From the NCBI GenBank assembly GCA_016715945.1, contig JADJXJ010000001.1, positions 1,054,001 through 1,118,000 on the forward strand: a DNA stretch of 64,000 bases, given 5' to 3'. Below are positions 1-9,145 of this stretch, in pieces (within the stretch, counting starts at the first letter, position 1; each line of letters begins with the position of its first letter). Below the pieces are notes generated by a model. The model saw only the letters and a list, made by a program, of their open reading frames with translations, was not told the DNA's origin and searched no databases. Made by a program: the position numbers and the translations under genes. This DNA comes from Bacteroidota bacterium (GTDB lineage: Bacteria; Bacteroidota; Bacteroidia; Bacteroidales; F082).

Positions 1-568
1 AATACAAAAAGCGTTCATCAACATCCTTTTGAAGAATATCGTTGCGAAAACGCTGCAGTACCTGGCCAAGGTTTACCCCAGCCGCACTTGGGCGCACCTG
101 AACAACTTCCTGCCTGAACTCGTCGGCCGACATAAACTGCTGATGCCGGGGCAGAAAGTCATTGGTCAACAGCCTGAACCTGTCGTCCAACCGGAAAGCC
201 GTGGGCAAACTCAGTGCATGCTGGCGGAGCTCATCGAGCAGGCTCATGCGCTCGCCCCTGAGCTGCATGCTAAGCGAATTATCCAGATAAACCCCAACAT
301 GCTTCATACCTTCTCCGGCCGCGCCTTCAGGCTTGAAATAAGGCCGCGCAAAAGCCAGAACAAGCGAAGCAATGGCCAGCATGCGCGCAAGCAGGATAAG
401 CAGATGCTTCAGTCTGCGTTGTTTGTTGGTTTGCTGCTGCAGGTTGCGAAGCAGCCTGACGTCGCTGAAAAACAGGGTACGATGGCGCCTGAAGTTGAAC
501 AGATGCACCACAATCGGAATGAGCAGGGCAAAGAGCCACCATAGCAGTTGCGGATGTACAAAATGCAT
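1..568 (-). CDS. BatA-type N-terminal double-transmembrane protein (partial, C-terminus beyond left edge)
   Basis: The minus-strand frame starts at ATG 566-568 and stays open to the window edge (189 codons), so the C-terminal part is missing. The protein begins MHFVHPQLLWWLFALLIPIV, the classic first membrane segment of the BatA/TIGR02226 N-terminal domain of Bacteroidota. A basic stretch (residues 28-55) and a second membrane segment (about 56-74) follow. A DNSLS sequence at residues 96-100 matches the start of a von Willebrand A MIDAS (DxSxS). Such proteins are membrane anchored with a periplasmic VWA-like part; their role (aerotolerance or envelope stress) is poorly established. The family call rests on the N-terminus only. 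It diverges from the topoisomerase gene. Confidence 0.85.
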   Translation of the reverse strand, partial: MHFVHPQLLWWLFALLIPIVVHLFNFRRHRTLFFSDVRLLRNLQQQTNKQRRLKHLLILLARMLAIASLVLAFARPYFKPEGAAGEGMKHVGVYLDNSLSMQLRGERMSLLDELRQHALSLPTAFRLDDRFRLLTNDFLPRHQQFMSADEFRQEVVQVRPSAAGVNLGQVLQRFRNDILQKDVDERFLY

Positions 569-585
569 GTCGGACAAGTGGATTG

Positions 586-593
586 CAAAAGTA
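586..593 (-). promoter_or_regulatory. -7 promoter box for the BatA-like gene
   Basis: The minus strand reads TACTTTTG, a match to the Bacteroidota TAnnTTTG box, 17 bases upstream of the ATG. No clear -33 element is visible. Confidence 0.45.
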
Positions 594-733
594 GCGAAAA
601 CAGGCTGTACAGGAAGAAGTTTCACCAAGCGCGCTTGCCGGAATGCCTGTCATCCTGGCAAAGACATGTTTTATCGGCAAAAACGGGAAACAAGGCAGCT
701 GCAGCGGGCTGTGCATCAATGACCGGAAAAATC

Positions 734-741
734 TACCTTTG
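734..741 (+). promoter_or_regulatory. -7 promoter box for the topoisomerase gene
   Basis: TACCTTTG matches TAnnTTTG and lies 32 bases before the chosen ATG at 774, back to back with the divergent box at 586-593. Confidence 0.55.
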
Positions 742-773
742 CATTTCGCGTATTTAATTGCTTGCCAAACCCT

Positions 774-3488
774 ATGACACTCGATTCTGCAGCCGATTTT
801 ACCCACGATGCCGGCGAAAAACAGCATGAAACCTCTGCCCCCTCCCCCACCGAAACCCATTCGGTGACCAGGCTGGCAGGTATGTTTCAGAACTGGTTTC
901 TCGACTATGCATCCTATGTGATCCTTGAACGCGCAGTGCCGGAAATCAACGACGGACTGAAACCCGTGCAACGCCGACTGCTGCATGCCATGAAACAGCT
1001 CGATGACGGCCGTTTCAACAAAGTGGCCAATATCATCGGGCACACCATGCAATATCACCCCCACGGCGATGCCTCGATTGGCGACGCACTTGTGCAACTG
1101 GGGCAAAAAGAGCTGCTTATCGAAACCCAGGGCAACTGGGGCAACATCCTCACCGGCGATAGTGCTGCGGCACCACGATACATTGAAGCAAGGCTGTCGA
1201 AATTTGCCAACGAAGTGGTTTTCAACCCGAAAACTACCAAATGGAAGCTTTCTTACGACGGCCGCAATAAAGAACCCATTACCCTTCCGGTAAAATTCCC
1301 CCTCCTCCTGGCCATGGGCGTCGAAGGCATAGCCGTAGGCCTGGCGTCCAAAATCATGCCCCACAACTTCATCGAACTCATCGATGCTTCCATTGCAGTG
1401 CTCAAAGGGGAAGACTTTGTGCTCTATCCCGATTTTCCGACTGGTGGACTGGCCGATGTGTCCAGGTATAACGACGGCATGCGGGGAGGCAAGGTACGCA
1501 TCCGTGCCAGAATCTCCCAACTCGACAAGAAAACGCTTGTAATCAGCGAGATACCTTTTTCAACGACCACTACCTCACTGATCGACAGCATTATTGCGGC
1601 CAACGACAAGGGCAAAATAAAAATCCGCAAGATTGACGACAACACGGCCGAGAATGTGGAAATTCTGGTCCATCTGGCACCAGGCGTCTCGCCCGACCAG
1701 ACTATTGATGCCCTCTACGCCTTCACCCAATGCGAAGTGTCGGTTTCGCCCAACACCTGCGTGATCCTCGACGGCAAGCCTGCCTTTCTGGGTGTGAGCG
1801 ACATCCTCAGGCACAACACCAACCAAACCATGTCGCTGCTGGGGCTGGAGCTGAGCATCAGGCTGGACGAACTCAGGGAAGAATGGCACCACGCCTCGCT
1901 GGAAAAAATCTTCATCGAAAACCGTATCTACAACAAGATTGAAGAGTGCGAAAGCTGGGAAGAAGTACTCGACACCATCGACCGCGAACTCGGGCCTTTC
2001 AAACCCCTGCTCCGCCGCGAAGTGACCCGTGACGACATCATTGCCCTGACCGAAATCAAAATCAAACGCATCTCAAAATACAACACTTTTAAAGCCGACG
2101 AGCACATCAGATCGCTCGAAACCGAGATGGACGAGGTGCAAAACCACCTCGATCACCTCACAGACTTTACCATTCTGTATTACGAGCAGCTCAAAAAGAA
2201 ATATGGCAAAGGACGGGAGCGAAAGACCGAGCTGCGCAATTTCGATACCATCGAAGCTGCTGCCGTGGCTGCCAACAACGAAAAGCTATATGTGAACCGG
2301 GCCGAAGGTTTCATAGGCACGTCGCTGCGTAAGGATGAGTTTGTTTGCGACTGTTCCGACATCGACGACATCATCGTTTTTCGCGACAATGGCACCTTTG
2401 TGGTGACCAAGGTGGCCGCCAAAACCTTTGTGGGTGAGGGCATTATTCATGTGGCCGTGTTCAAGCGCAACGACGACCGCACCATATATAACATGATTTA
2501 CCGCGATGGTAAGAAAGGCCCCTGGTATGTGAAACGTTTTGCTGTGGTGGGCGTGACGCGCGACAAGGAATACGACCTCACCGCTGGCAATCCCGACTCG
2601 AAGGTGTATTATTTTTCGGCCAATCCGAATGGCGAAGCCGAAATTGTGAAAGTGACGCTCAAGCCAAAGCCAAAACTGAAAAAGCCAAGCTTTGAATACG
2701 ATTTTGCACAACTGGCCATCAAAGGCAGGGCCTCGCGCGGCAACCTGCTGACCAAAAACCCCGTACGCAACATCCACAAGCGCGAAGACGGGGTGAGCAC
2801 CCTGGGCGCACGTCCAATATGGTACGACGACACCGTGCAACGCCTCAATACCGAAGGCCGCGGCAGGCTGCTGGGTCAGTTTATGGGCGACGACCGCATT
2901 CTGGCCATCATGTCGAACGGCGAATTCAAACTCACCTCCTTCGACCTCTCCACCCATTTTGACGACGACATGATTATCCTGCGCAAGTTCGAACCCGACG
3001 AAGTATGCTCAGTGATATATATCGAAGGGGAGACCGGCCTGCACTACCTGAAACGTTTCCAGATTGAAGAAGAGACACCCTCGAACAAGCGCATCAGCTT
3101 CATTGGCGAACATCCCGAAAGCAAATTTATCAGCATCATGTTCGGTGCCCTGCCCATGCTCTCGCTCAGCTTCAAACCCAACGAAAAAGGCAGGCAGCCC
3201 GAGGACGAGACCATCAACGTGGCCGAATTTATTGGTATCAAGAGTTATAAGGCCAAAGGCAAACGCCTGAGCAACAACACCATAGACACCATCACCGAGC
3301 TTGAACCCCTCGAACCTCCGGCCATGGAAGAAGCTGAGGAAACCTCCGAAACAGAAAGCGGAACCGCTGCGACAGGCGACCCAAACAATCCGGCAGACGA
3401 CGAAGGCCTTATAAACAACCAGGACGAACATGGCAATAATTCACGCGGACCTGCCACACCCGGCATACAAATGACGCTGGAGTTTTAG
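774..3488 (+). CDS. parC: DNA topoisomerase IV / gyrase-type subunit A
   Basis: Type IIA topoisomerase breakage-reunion subunit that cuts and rejoins DNA and works with a GyrB/ParE ATPase subunit, which is not in the window. The sequence shows the winged-helix segment with HTMQYHPHGDASIGDAL and the active-site AAPRYIEARLS, whose Tyr is residue 136 from ATG 774. The frame also opens at TTG 762, but ATG 774 is the better start. The N-terminal ~460 residues carry the catalytic core. A charged coiled segment follows, then a C-terminal half resembling the beta-propeller DNA-wrapping region but without a clear GyrA box, then an acidic low-complexity tail (about 815-890). At 904 residues this fits the divergent Bacteroidota ParC-like A subunits. 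The choice between ParC and GyrA is by overall resemblance. Confidence 0.9.
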   Translation: MTLDSAADFTHDAGEKQHETSAPSPTETHSVTRLAGMFQNWFLDYASYVILERAVPEINDGLKPVQRRLLHAMKQLDDGRFNKVANIIGHTMQYHPHGDASIGDALVQLGQKELLIETQGNWGNILTGDSAAAPRYIEARLSKFANEVVFNPKTTKWKLSYDGRNKEPITLPVKFPLLLAMGVEGIAVGLASKIMPHNFIELIDASIAVLKGEDFVLYPDFPTGGLADVSRYNDGMRGGKVRIRARISQLDKKTLVISEIPFSTTTTSLIDSIIAANDKGKIKIRKIDDNTAENVEILVHLAPGVSPDQTIDALYAFTQCEVSVSPNTCVILDGKPAFLGVSDILRHNTNQTMSLLGLELSIRLDELREEWHHASLEKIFIENRIYNKIEECESWEEVLDTIDRELGPFKPLLRREVTRDDIIALTEIKIKRISKYNTFKADEHIRSLETEMDEVQNHLDHLTDFTILYYEQLKKKYGKGRERKTELRNFDTIEAAAVAANNEKLYVNRAEGFIGTSLRKDEFVCDCSDIDDIIVFRDNGTFVVTKVAAKTFVGEGIIHVAVFKRNDDRTIYNMIYRDGKKGPWYVKRFAVVGVTRDKEYDLTAGNPDSKVYYFSANPNGEAEIVKVTLKPKPKLKKPSFEYDFAQLAIKGRASRGNLLTKNPVRNIHKREDGVSTLGARPIWYDDTVQRLNTEGRGRLLGQFMGDDRILAIMSNGEFKLTSFDLSTHFDDDMIILRKFEPDEVCSVIYIEGETGLHYLKRFQIEEETPSNKRISFIGEHPESKFISIMFGALPMLSLSFKPNEKGRQPEDETINVAEFIGIKSYKAKGKRLSNNTIDTITELEPLEPPAMEEAEETSETESGTAATGDPNNPADDEGLINNQDEHGNNSRGPATPGIQMTLEF

Positions 3489-4101
3489 GGGACAAAGTGC
3501 TGTAGAAATGTAGGTATCTGATGGAAATTCAGGGCTATACGTAACGGCGTGATTTCTAAGCATCCCGTCCTTCGGACGAGATCAATAACCACAAAATTTG
3601 CTGCTACTAAACCTGACGTAGGTGCATTTGCAGGTGGAGTTCTGATTTGTTGTCATGCGAAAAAAGGATTTGGGCTTTTTGGCGAAGGTTGGCAGGGCCG
3701 CGGATGGTGATTTCAATTTTTGCTATACTTTCTTGACTGATTGTTAAAACGAATGTCGGCTATTTCTTTTTAATGAAACTTTTCCGATCAAAGAAGGATT
3801 ACGGAAAAAGAGACTGATTACTAAACTGTGTCAAGGTTAAGAATTAGAAATAATAACTTAAACAACGTGAAGAAGAAAAAATCATTTGATAACTGCTCAT
3901 TTGAGCATTAATGCTTCCCCAAATTTTCACTCCGGCACCCAGCCTCCTGATTATTAAGAACATATCGTCACTATCTCTTGATTAAGCAAATTCGGCCTGC
4001 AATGCATGCGCTTTGCATTCGCTGCATATTAACTTTTCATTTAGATGTGACCCGATTTAAAACCCATTGTCCTTTAAAACATTACATTTAAGCAAAAACT
4101 T
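3489..4101. other. Gene-poor intergenic region with a possible coding remnant
   Basis: This 613-base gap has no convincing gene. It holds a short hairpin (CGTCCTTCGGACG near 3564-3576), a TGCTCATTTGAGCA palindrome (3894-3907), and on the minus strand a 50-codon open stretch (3607-3759) with protein-like composition but no start codon (see findings). No TAnnTTTG box precedes the gene at 4102; TAACTTTT at 4030-4037 is the nearest resemblance. Confidence 0.5.
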
Positions 4102-5607
4102 ATGCAAAAAAGAGTGTTGATCATTGGCGGTGGTGTGGCGGGTTTGTCGGCAGGGATATATGCTGCCCGCAATGGCTTCGATACCGAAATCATAGAAATG
4201 CACACTGTGGCGGGTGGGCAATGCACGGCATGGAAACGTAAAGGTTACAGCTTTGACTATTGCCTGCACTGGCTGGTCGGCACCTCAGGAGGGGCATTTC
4301 ACGACATCTGGAAAGAGACCGGTGTACTCACCGATGATACAGTCGTAGTGGACCACGAGATTCACTCGCACATTATTTTGCCCGACGGGAAAGAATTCAC
4401 CATCTATTCCGACATCAGCAGGTGGGAGCAATACCTTCTGCAGATCGCACCTGAGGATGCGATCGCTATCCGGCGCATGTGCAACGATATGCGAAAAAGT
4501 GCATACCTGGAACCTTTCAGCGATCCGCCCGAACTGCGCTCAGGCATGGACTACTTACGTAGCCTGATAAAAATATGGCCTGTTTTACGAATTATCCAAA
4601 GATTTGGCAGAAAATCAGGAAAAGCATATTTCGACAGCCTGAATTTCAAAAATCCTTTGCTTCGGGATGCGCTTTATAAATCTTTCGGAGAGCGCGATTT
4701 TTCAGCCCTTGTATTTATTTTTATGCTCGGGTGGTTCAACCAGAAAAACGCTGGCTACATACTTGGGGGTTCTTATCCACTTGCGCAACGTATGCTGAAA
4801 ACTTACCTGAAAGAAGGTGGTGGCATCAGCTTTGGCAAAAAAGTAAACAAAATCATTGTTGAGCAAAATTGCGCCAAAGGCGTGGTTTTAAACGATGGCA
4901 CCAGGTTGAAGGCCGATTACATTATTGCAGCCTGCGATGGATATTCGACCATTTACGAAATGCTCGAAGGTAAGTATCTGAGCAAAAAAACCGCAAAGGC
5001 CTACAAAGAATGGCCCTTGTTCCCTGCCATGGTTCAGGTGTCGTTTGGTATCAACCGGTCTTTTTCGGAGGCCATTCCGGTGACCAATGTGGTAGCTCCT
5101 GGTAAAAAGATCGGAATAACAACGCTTACGCACGGCTATAGCCTCATGAACTACTTTTTTGACCCGAATATGGCCCCCGAGGGAAAAACAACCATTGTCC
5201 TCCGATTCGACAGCCCCTGGGAGCTTTGGGAAAGACTTGATAACGAAGCTTATAAGCAAGCGAAAGACGAAACCCTGGCTGATGCCGTTCAATTGCTTGA
5301 GGGTCATTATCCGGGCATTTCAGAGGACATAGAGGTAAGCGATGTGGCAACACCCCGAACCACTGTACGTTATACTGGTGTGCGCAAAGGAGCCTACGAA
5401 GGATTCTTTCCAACCAGTCAGAATATGATGAAAACGCTCGACATGACCCTACCTGGTCTGAGTAACTTCCTGATGGCAGGACAATGGTTGTTTCCTGGGG
5501 GTGGATTACCTCCAGCAGCTCAAACAGGCAAATGGGCAATTCAGAAAATTTGCAAAAGAGAGCGCATTCCATTCGCAAGCAAATCCAGGTCTTTTACTCA
5601 CCAATAA
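4102..5607 (+). CDS. FAD-dependent oxidoreductase, phytoene desaturase / retinol saturase-like
   Basis: Flavoprotein of the CrtI/RetSat superfamily of NAD(P)/FAD-dependent oxidoreductases. The N-terminus is a Rossmann dinucleotide-binding motif (IIGGGVAGLSAG, residues 7-18) with the acidic residue of strand 2 shortly after (EIIEMH). The C-terminus has the family's second FAD-contact region (FLMAGQWLFPGGGLPPAAQTG), where the protein folds back on the cofactor. The length of 501 residues is normal. No carotenoid genes are nearby, so the substrate (carotenoid, polyprenoid or other hydrophobic molecule) cannot be told. It is followed after 12 bases by a small membrane-protein gene on the same strand, probably co-transcribed. 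Confidence 0.8.
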   Translation: MQKRVLIIGGGVAGLSAGIYAARNGFDTEIIEMHTVAGGQCTAWKRKGYSFDYCLHWLVGTSGGAFHDIWKETGVLTDDTVVVDHEIHSHIILPDGKEFTIYSDISRWEQYLLQIAPEDAIAIRRMCNDMRKSAYLEPFSDPPELRSGMDYLRSLIKIWPVLRIIQRFGRKSGKAYFDSLNFKNPLLRDALYKSFGERDFSALVFIFMLGWFNQKNAGYILGGSYPLAQRMLKTYLKEGGGISFGKKVNKIIVEQNCAKGVVLNDGTRLKADYIIAACDGYSTIYEMLEGKYLSKKTAKAYKEWPLFPAMVQVSFGINRSFSEAIPVTNVVAPGKKIGITTLTHGYSLMNYFFDPNMAPEGKTTIVLRFDSPWELWERLDNEAYKQAKDETLADAVQLLEGHYPGISEDIEVSDVATPRTTVRYTGVRKGAYEGFFPTSQNMMKTLDMTLPGLSNFLMAGQWLFPGGGLPPAAQTGKWAIQKICKRERIPFASKSRSFTHQ

Positions 5608-5619
5608 ATTTTGTATGAC

Positions 5620-5826
5620 ATGAATGAAACCACTAATGAAAAAAAGCACAGGCCCTACGGCAAACCCCACAGTTCGGACGCTGTGTATGGCCTTGGTCTG
5701 ATCGGTGCCGCCGTGTACTACATCGGCACAGCCGGAACCTTCTGGGCCGGCGCACTAGGTTTACTGAAAGCCTTCGTTTGGCCCGCCTTCCTGGTTTATG
5801 AAGCCCTCAAGGCACTTGGCGTCTGA
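5620..5826 (+). CDS. Small hydrophobic membrane protein, unknown function
   Basis: A 68-residue protein from ATG 5620; the frame also opens at TTG 5611, but ATG is preferred. A charged N-terminus rich in Lys and His (about 20 residues) is followed by two closely spaced hydrophobic segments (about residues 22-37 and 42-62) separated by a Gly/Thr turn, so it looks like a two-pass inner-membrane hairpin. Similar short proteins with a DAVYGLGLIGA-type start of the first helix are widespread in Bacteroidota without known function. It lies 12 bases after the FAD oxidoreductase and ends before a bidirectional terminator, suggesting a two-gene unit. Confidence 0.7.
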   Translation: MNETTNEKKHRPYGKPHSSDAVYGLGLIGAAVYYIGTAGTFWAGALGLLKAFVWPAFLVYEALKALGV

Positions 5827-5872
5827 AACAATCTTGTTGCAACATGTTCTAATAGCCTGGCAGGTAACACAC

Positions 5873-5905
5873 AAAAAAACGGCCTCAGGGCGAGGCCGTT
5901 TTTTC
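5873..5905. terminator. Bidirectional rho-independent terminator
   Basis: Stem ACGGCCTC (5879-5886) / GAGGCCGT (5892-5899), five-base loop, an A-run on the left and a T-run on the right. It serves the plus-strand pair ending at 5826 and the convergent gcvP ending at 5926. Confidence 0.85.
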
Positions 5906-5925
5906 TATCGTTCAATGACTGAGAA

Positions 5926-8820
5926 TCAGACGAGCTCCACCGGTTCGGGTTGGGTGTATGCTTCCAAAGGCAGACAGGTGCACACCAGGTTGCGGTCGCC
6001 ATAGGCATCGTCGATGCGCGATACTGCTGGGAAATATTTGTCGGCAGTAACCGCAGGCAGCGGTGCGACAGCTTTCTGGCGGCTGTATGGGAGCTTCCAT
6101 TCCTCTGCGATGACCATATCGAAGGTGTGGGGTGCATTGCTCACCACATTATTGTGTTTTTCGGCTTTGCCATCTTCCACTTCGGCAATCTCGGCCCGGA
6201 TGGAAATCATGGCTTCGATAAACCGTTCAATCTCGCGCAATGGTTCGCTTTCGGTGGGTTCCACCATCAGCGTTCCATGCACGGGGAAAGCGACCGTTGG
6301 GGCATGAAATCCGTAGTCCATGAGTCGCTTGGCAATGTCAACCACAGTAATGTCGGCGGTGCGGCTGAACTGGTTGCAATCGAGGATAAACTCATGCGCA
6401 ACGGTGCCTTTGTTGCCGGTATAAAGAATAGGATAGTGCTGCTGCAGGCGGGCTTTCATGTAATTGGCATTCAGGATGGCAATTTTGGTAGCATACGTAA
6501 GCCATTCACCACCAAGCATTTTGATGTATCCGTAGCTTATTGGCAGAATTAGTGCGCTGCCAAAGGGTGCAGCCGACACCGCGTGGATGGCCTTTTCGCC
6601 TCCGGTGCTGACCAGCGCATGGCCGGGCAGGAAAGGAGCCAGGTGGGCAGCCACACCAATGGGACCCACACCCGGGCCGCCTCCGCCGTGAGGTATAGCA
6701 AAGGTTTTGTGCAGATTCAGGTGGCATACGTCAGCGCCGATGAAGCCGGGACTGGTGAGCCCAACCTGGGCATTCATATTAGCTCCGTCCATATACACCT
6801 GACCGCCATGGGCATGCACAATATCGATGAGCTCCGTAATTCCTTTTTCGAACACGCCGTGTGTGGACGGGTAAGTAACCATCACAGCAGCAAGCCTGTC
6901 GGAATTGGCCTCTGCCTTCTGACGGAGGTCGTCGAGGTCCACATTGCCGTGCGCATCGCACTTAACCACAACCACTTCCATGCCAGCCATCACCGCACTT
7001 GCGGGATTGGTGCCATGTGCCGAGCTGGGAATGAGGCATACATTGCGGTGACCTTCGCCGCGCGACAGATGATAGGCACGAATCACCAGGAGCCCGGTAT
7101 ATTCGCCGCTGGCGCCGCTGTTGGGCATAAACGAAACTGCACTGAAACCGGTGATCTCGCACAAGGCTTTTTCCAGTTCGCTGATCAGCTGGGCATAGCC
7201 CTCCGCCTGATCGGCAGGCACAAAAGGATGAAGGTTGGCAAACTCAGGCCAGGTGAGCGAAAACAATTCTGAAGCAGCATTGAGCTTCATTGTACATGAG
7301 CCCAGCGGTATCATGGTGCGATTGAGGGCCAGGTCGCGATTTTCGAGCCGCTTCATGTAGCGCATCATGTCGGTTTCGGAATGGTAGGAGTTGAATACCG
7401 GATGCGTCATGAAATCGGACTGTCGGACAAAGCCCTCGAGCCTCGAGGCGCTGTCGTCCAACGATTTAGGTCCTTCGGTGATGGCCCGGCCGGTGATGCT
7501 GCTCAATACATGTACAATCATCTTCAGGTCGTCGGGCGTGGTGGTCTCATCCAGGCTGATGCCAAAGTGTTTGTCGTCGATGTACCGGAAGTTGATCCGT
7601 GCGCCTTCGGCAGCCACACGCAGGGTGGCGGTGCTGAAACCTTCGGGCATGGCCACTTTGAGGGTATCGAAGAAATGGGTGTTAAGCTGCCGGTATCCGG
7701 CTTTTTCTATCGAAAGCGACAGGCTGACGGCCAGCGAGTGGATGCGTCCTGCAATGTTGCGCAGTCCTTCCGGACCGTGGTAAGCGCCGTAAAATCCGGC
7801 CATGATGGCCAGCAGGGCCTGGGCAGTACATATATTTGAGGTGGCCCGCTCGCGCTTGATGTGCTGTTCGCGGGTTTGCAGCGCCATGCGAAGGGCCGGA
7901 CGTCCTTTGCTGTCTTTCGAGACACCTATGATGCGGCCGGGTATGTTGCGTTTGTATGCCTCTGTGGTAGCAAAAAATGCGGCATGCGGCCCCCCATAGC
8001 CCAGCGGAACGCCAAAGCGCTGTGAACTTCCGATGGCCACATCGGCACCCCATTCGCCGGGAGGTGTAATAAGTACCAGACTCAACAGATCTGCCGCCAC
8101 CGCCACCTGCACGCCCTGCTGCTTGAGCTGCTGCACCAGCGCACGGTTGTCGTGAATCTGTCCGTATTGATCCGGATACTGAAGCAAAGCACCAAACCAG
8201 GTCTCGTCGGCCCTGGCGTCGGCAAAGCTACCCACAAGCACCTCAATACCAAGAGGTTCAGCCCTCATACGGATGACATCCAGGGTTTGGGGAAACACAC
8301 CGTCGGAAACAAAGAACCGGTTGGCACCTGCCTTAACCTGTTGGCGTGAGCGGGAATTAAAAAACATGATCATGGCTTCGGCTGCTGCAGTGGCTTCGTC
8401 GAGCAACGAAGCATTGGCAATCGGCATAGCCGTGAGTTCGCTCACCATGGTCTGGAAATTGAGCAGAGCCTCCAGCCTGCCTTGGGATATTTCGGCCTGA
8501 TAGGGCGTATATGCAGTGTACCAGCCCGGATTCTCCAGCACATTGCGTTGAATCACCGAGGGCGTTATGGTACCGTAATAACCCATTCCAATGTAGGTCT
8601 TGAAAAGCTTGTTTTTCGAGCCCAACATCCGCAGGTGTGCCAGATATTCGTTTTCGCTCATCCACTCAGGCAGATCAAGCGGACGCGGCAGGCGAATATT
8701 GTCGGGCAACACCTCGTAAAGAAACTGATCCATGCTTTCCATTCCGAGATAAGCAAGCATCATCTGTACATCTTTTGGGTCGGGGCCGATGTGTCTTTTT
8801 AAAAATTCATTCGAAGGCAT
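5926..8820 (-). CDS. gcvP: Glycine dehydrogenase (decarboxylating), P protein
   Basis: PLP enzyme of the glycine cleavage system. It decarboxylates glycine and passes the aminomethyl group to lipoylated GcvH, feeding one-carbon units to folate. At 964 residues it is the fused single-chain form: an N-terminal catalytically inactive half (about 1-450) and a C-terminal active half. The PLP lysine is K705 in HLNLHKTFAIPHGGGG, followed by the glycine-rich stretch typical of the family. The early motif RHIGP (residues 9-13) is also standard. No gcvT or gcvH is adjacent. The leader is short (about 50 bases), so no glycine riboswitch can be present. Transcription ends at a shared terminator. Confidence 0.97.
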   Translation of the reverse strand: MPSNEFLKRHIGPDPKDVQMMLAYLGMESMDQFLYEVLPDNIRLPRPLDLPEWMSENEYLAHLRMLGSKNKLFKTYIGMGYYGTITPSVIQRNVLENPGWYTAYTPYQAEISQGRLEALLNFQTMVSELTAMPIANASLLDEATAAAEAMIMFFNSRSRQQVKAGANRFFVSDGVFPQTLDVIRMRAEPLGIEVLVGSFADARADETWFGALLQYPDQYGQIHDNRALVQQLKQQGVQVAVAADLLSLVLITPPGEWGADVAIGSSQRFGVPLGYGGPHAAFFATTEAYKRNIPGRIIGVSKDSKGRPALRMALQTREQHIKRERATSNICTAQALLAIMAGFYGAYHGPEGLRNIAGRIHSLAVSLSLSIEKAGYRQLNTHFFDTLKVAMPEGFSTATLRVAAEGARINFRYIDDKHFGISLDETTTPDDLKMIVHVLSSITGRAITEGPKSLDDSASRLEGFVRQSDFMTHPVFNSYHSETDMMRYMKRLENRDLALNRTMIPLGSCTMKLNAASELFSLTWPEFANLHPFVPADQAEGYAQLISELEKALCEITGFSAVSFMPNSGASGEYTGLLVIRAYHLSRGEGHRNVCLIPSSAHGTNPASAVMAGMEVVVVKCDAHGNVDLDDLRQKAEANSDRLAAVMVTYPSTHGVFEKGITELIDIVHAHGGQVYMDGANMNAQVGLTSPGFIGADVCHLNLHKTFAIPHGGGGPGVGPIGVAAHLAPFLPGHALVSTGGEKAIHAVSAAPFGSALILPISYGYIKMLGGEWLTYATKIAILNANYMKARLQQHYPILYTGNKGTVAHEFILDCNQFSRTADITVVDIAKRLMDYGFHAPTVAFPVHGTLMVEPTESEPLREIERFIEAMISIRAEIAEVEDGKAEKHNNVVSNAPHTFDMVIAEEWKLPYSRQKAVAPLPAVTADKYFPAVSRIDDAYGDRNLVCTCLPLEAYTQPEPVELV

Positions 8821-8876
8821 ATCAGATCAGGCGTTTGTAGTTTGGGTAAAAGTGTTTTGTACTGCTAAAAACAGCA

Positions 8877-8884
8877 CAAAGTTA
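8877..8884 (-). promoter_or_regulatory. -7 promoter box for gcvP
   Basis: The minus strand reads TAACTTTG (perfect TAnnTTTG), 56 bases upstream of the gcvP ATG. The rest of the gap 8821-9145 holds only the terminator at 9083-9112; I see no gene in it. Confidence 0.55.
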
Positions 8885-9082
8885 GAAATTGTTCTGCCTT
8901 GGCTTGTAAAGCACCAACATTTGTTGTTAATATTTTCACAAATTAGGGGTTCCCATGGGATATTTGCGCAACAGGTCGAATCGGGGCAAAACGAAAGGTT
9001 TAAAAAATCTGCCCTTATCAAATATTTGTCATCCATGATGTTTTTAACTTATGTCAGGTTTTTGGTGGAGTAAAGTCCAAAA

Positions 9083-9112
9083 TAAAAAACCGTCCGCTTT
9101 GCAGCAGACGGT
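9083..9112 (-). terminator. Terminator of the hydrogenase operon
   Basis: Read on the minus strand: ACCGTCTGC, loop TGCAAA, GCGGACGGT (one G-U pair), then six T. It lies 34 bases after the stop of the DHODH-like gene and closes the hox operon. Confidence 0.85.
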
Positions 9113-9145
9113 CGTTTAATTTGGTTGGGCCGCGATGGGCGGGTG

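Noticed and set aside
29..544. 171-codon plus-strand open frame at the left edge
   Set aside because: It lies opposite the BatA-like gene, whose minus-strand protein has the clear family start and membrane helices.
327..1520. 397-codon minus-strand frame
   Set aside because: Antisense to parC and to the divergent promoter region; Cys/His/Phe-rich composition typical of a shadow frame.
8821..8876. Glycine riboswitch before gcvP
   Set aside because: The leader from the -7 box is only about 50 bases, too short for a glycine aptamer.
8827..9036. 69-codon minus-strand frame in the gcvP upstream gap
   Set aside because: It covers the gcvP promoter and has no convincing composition or start context.
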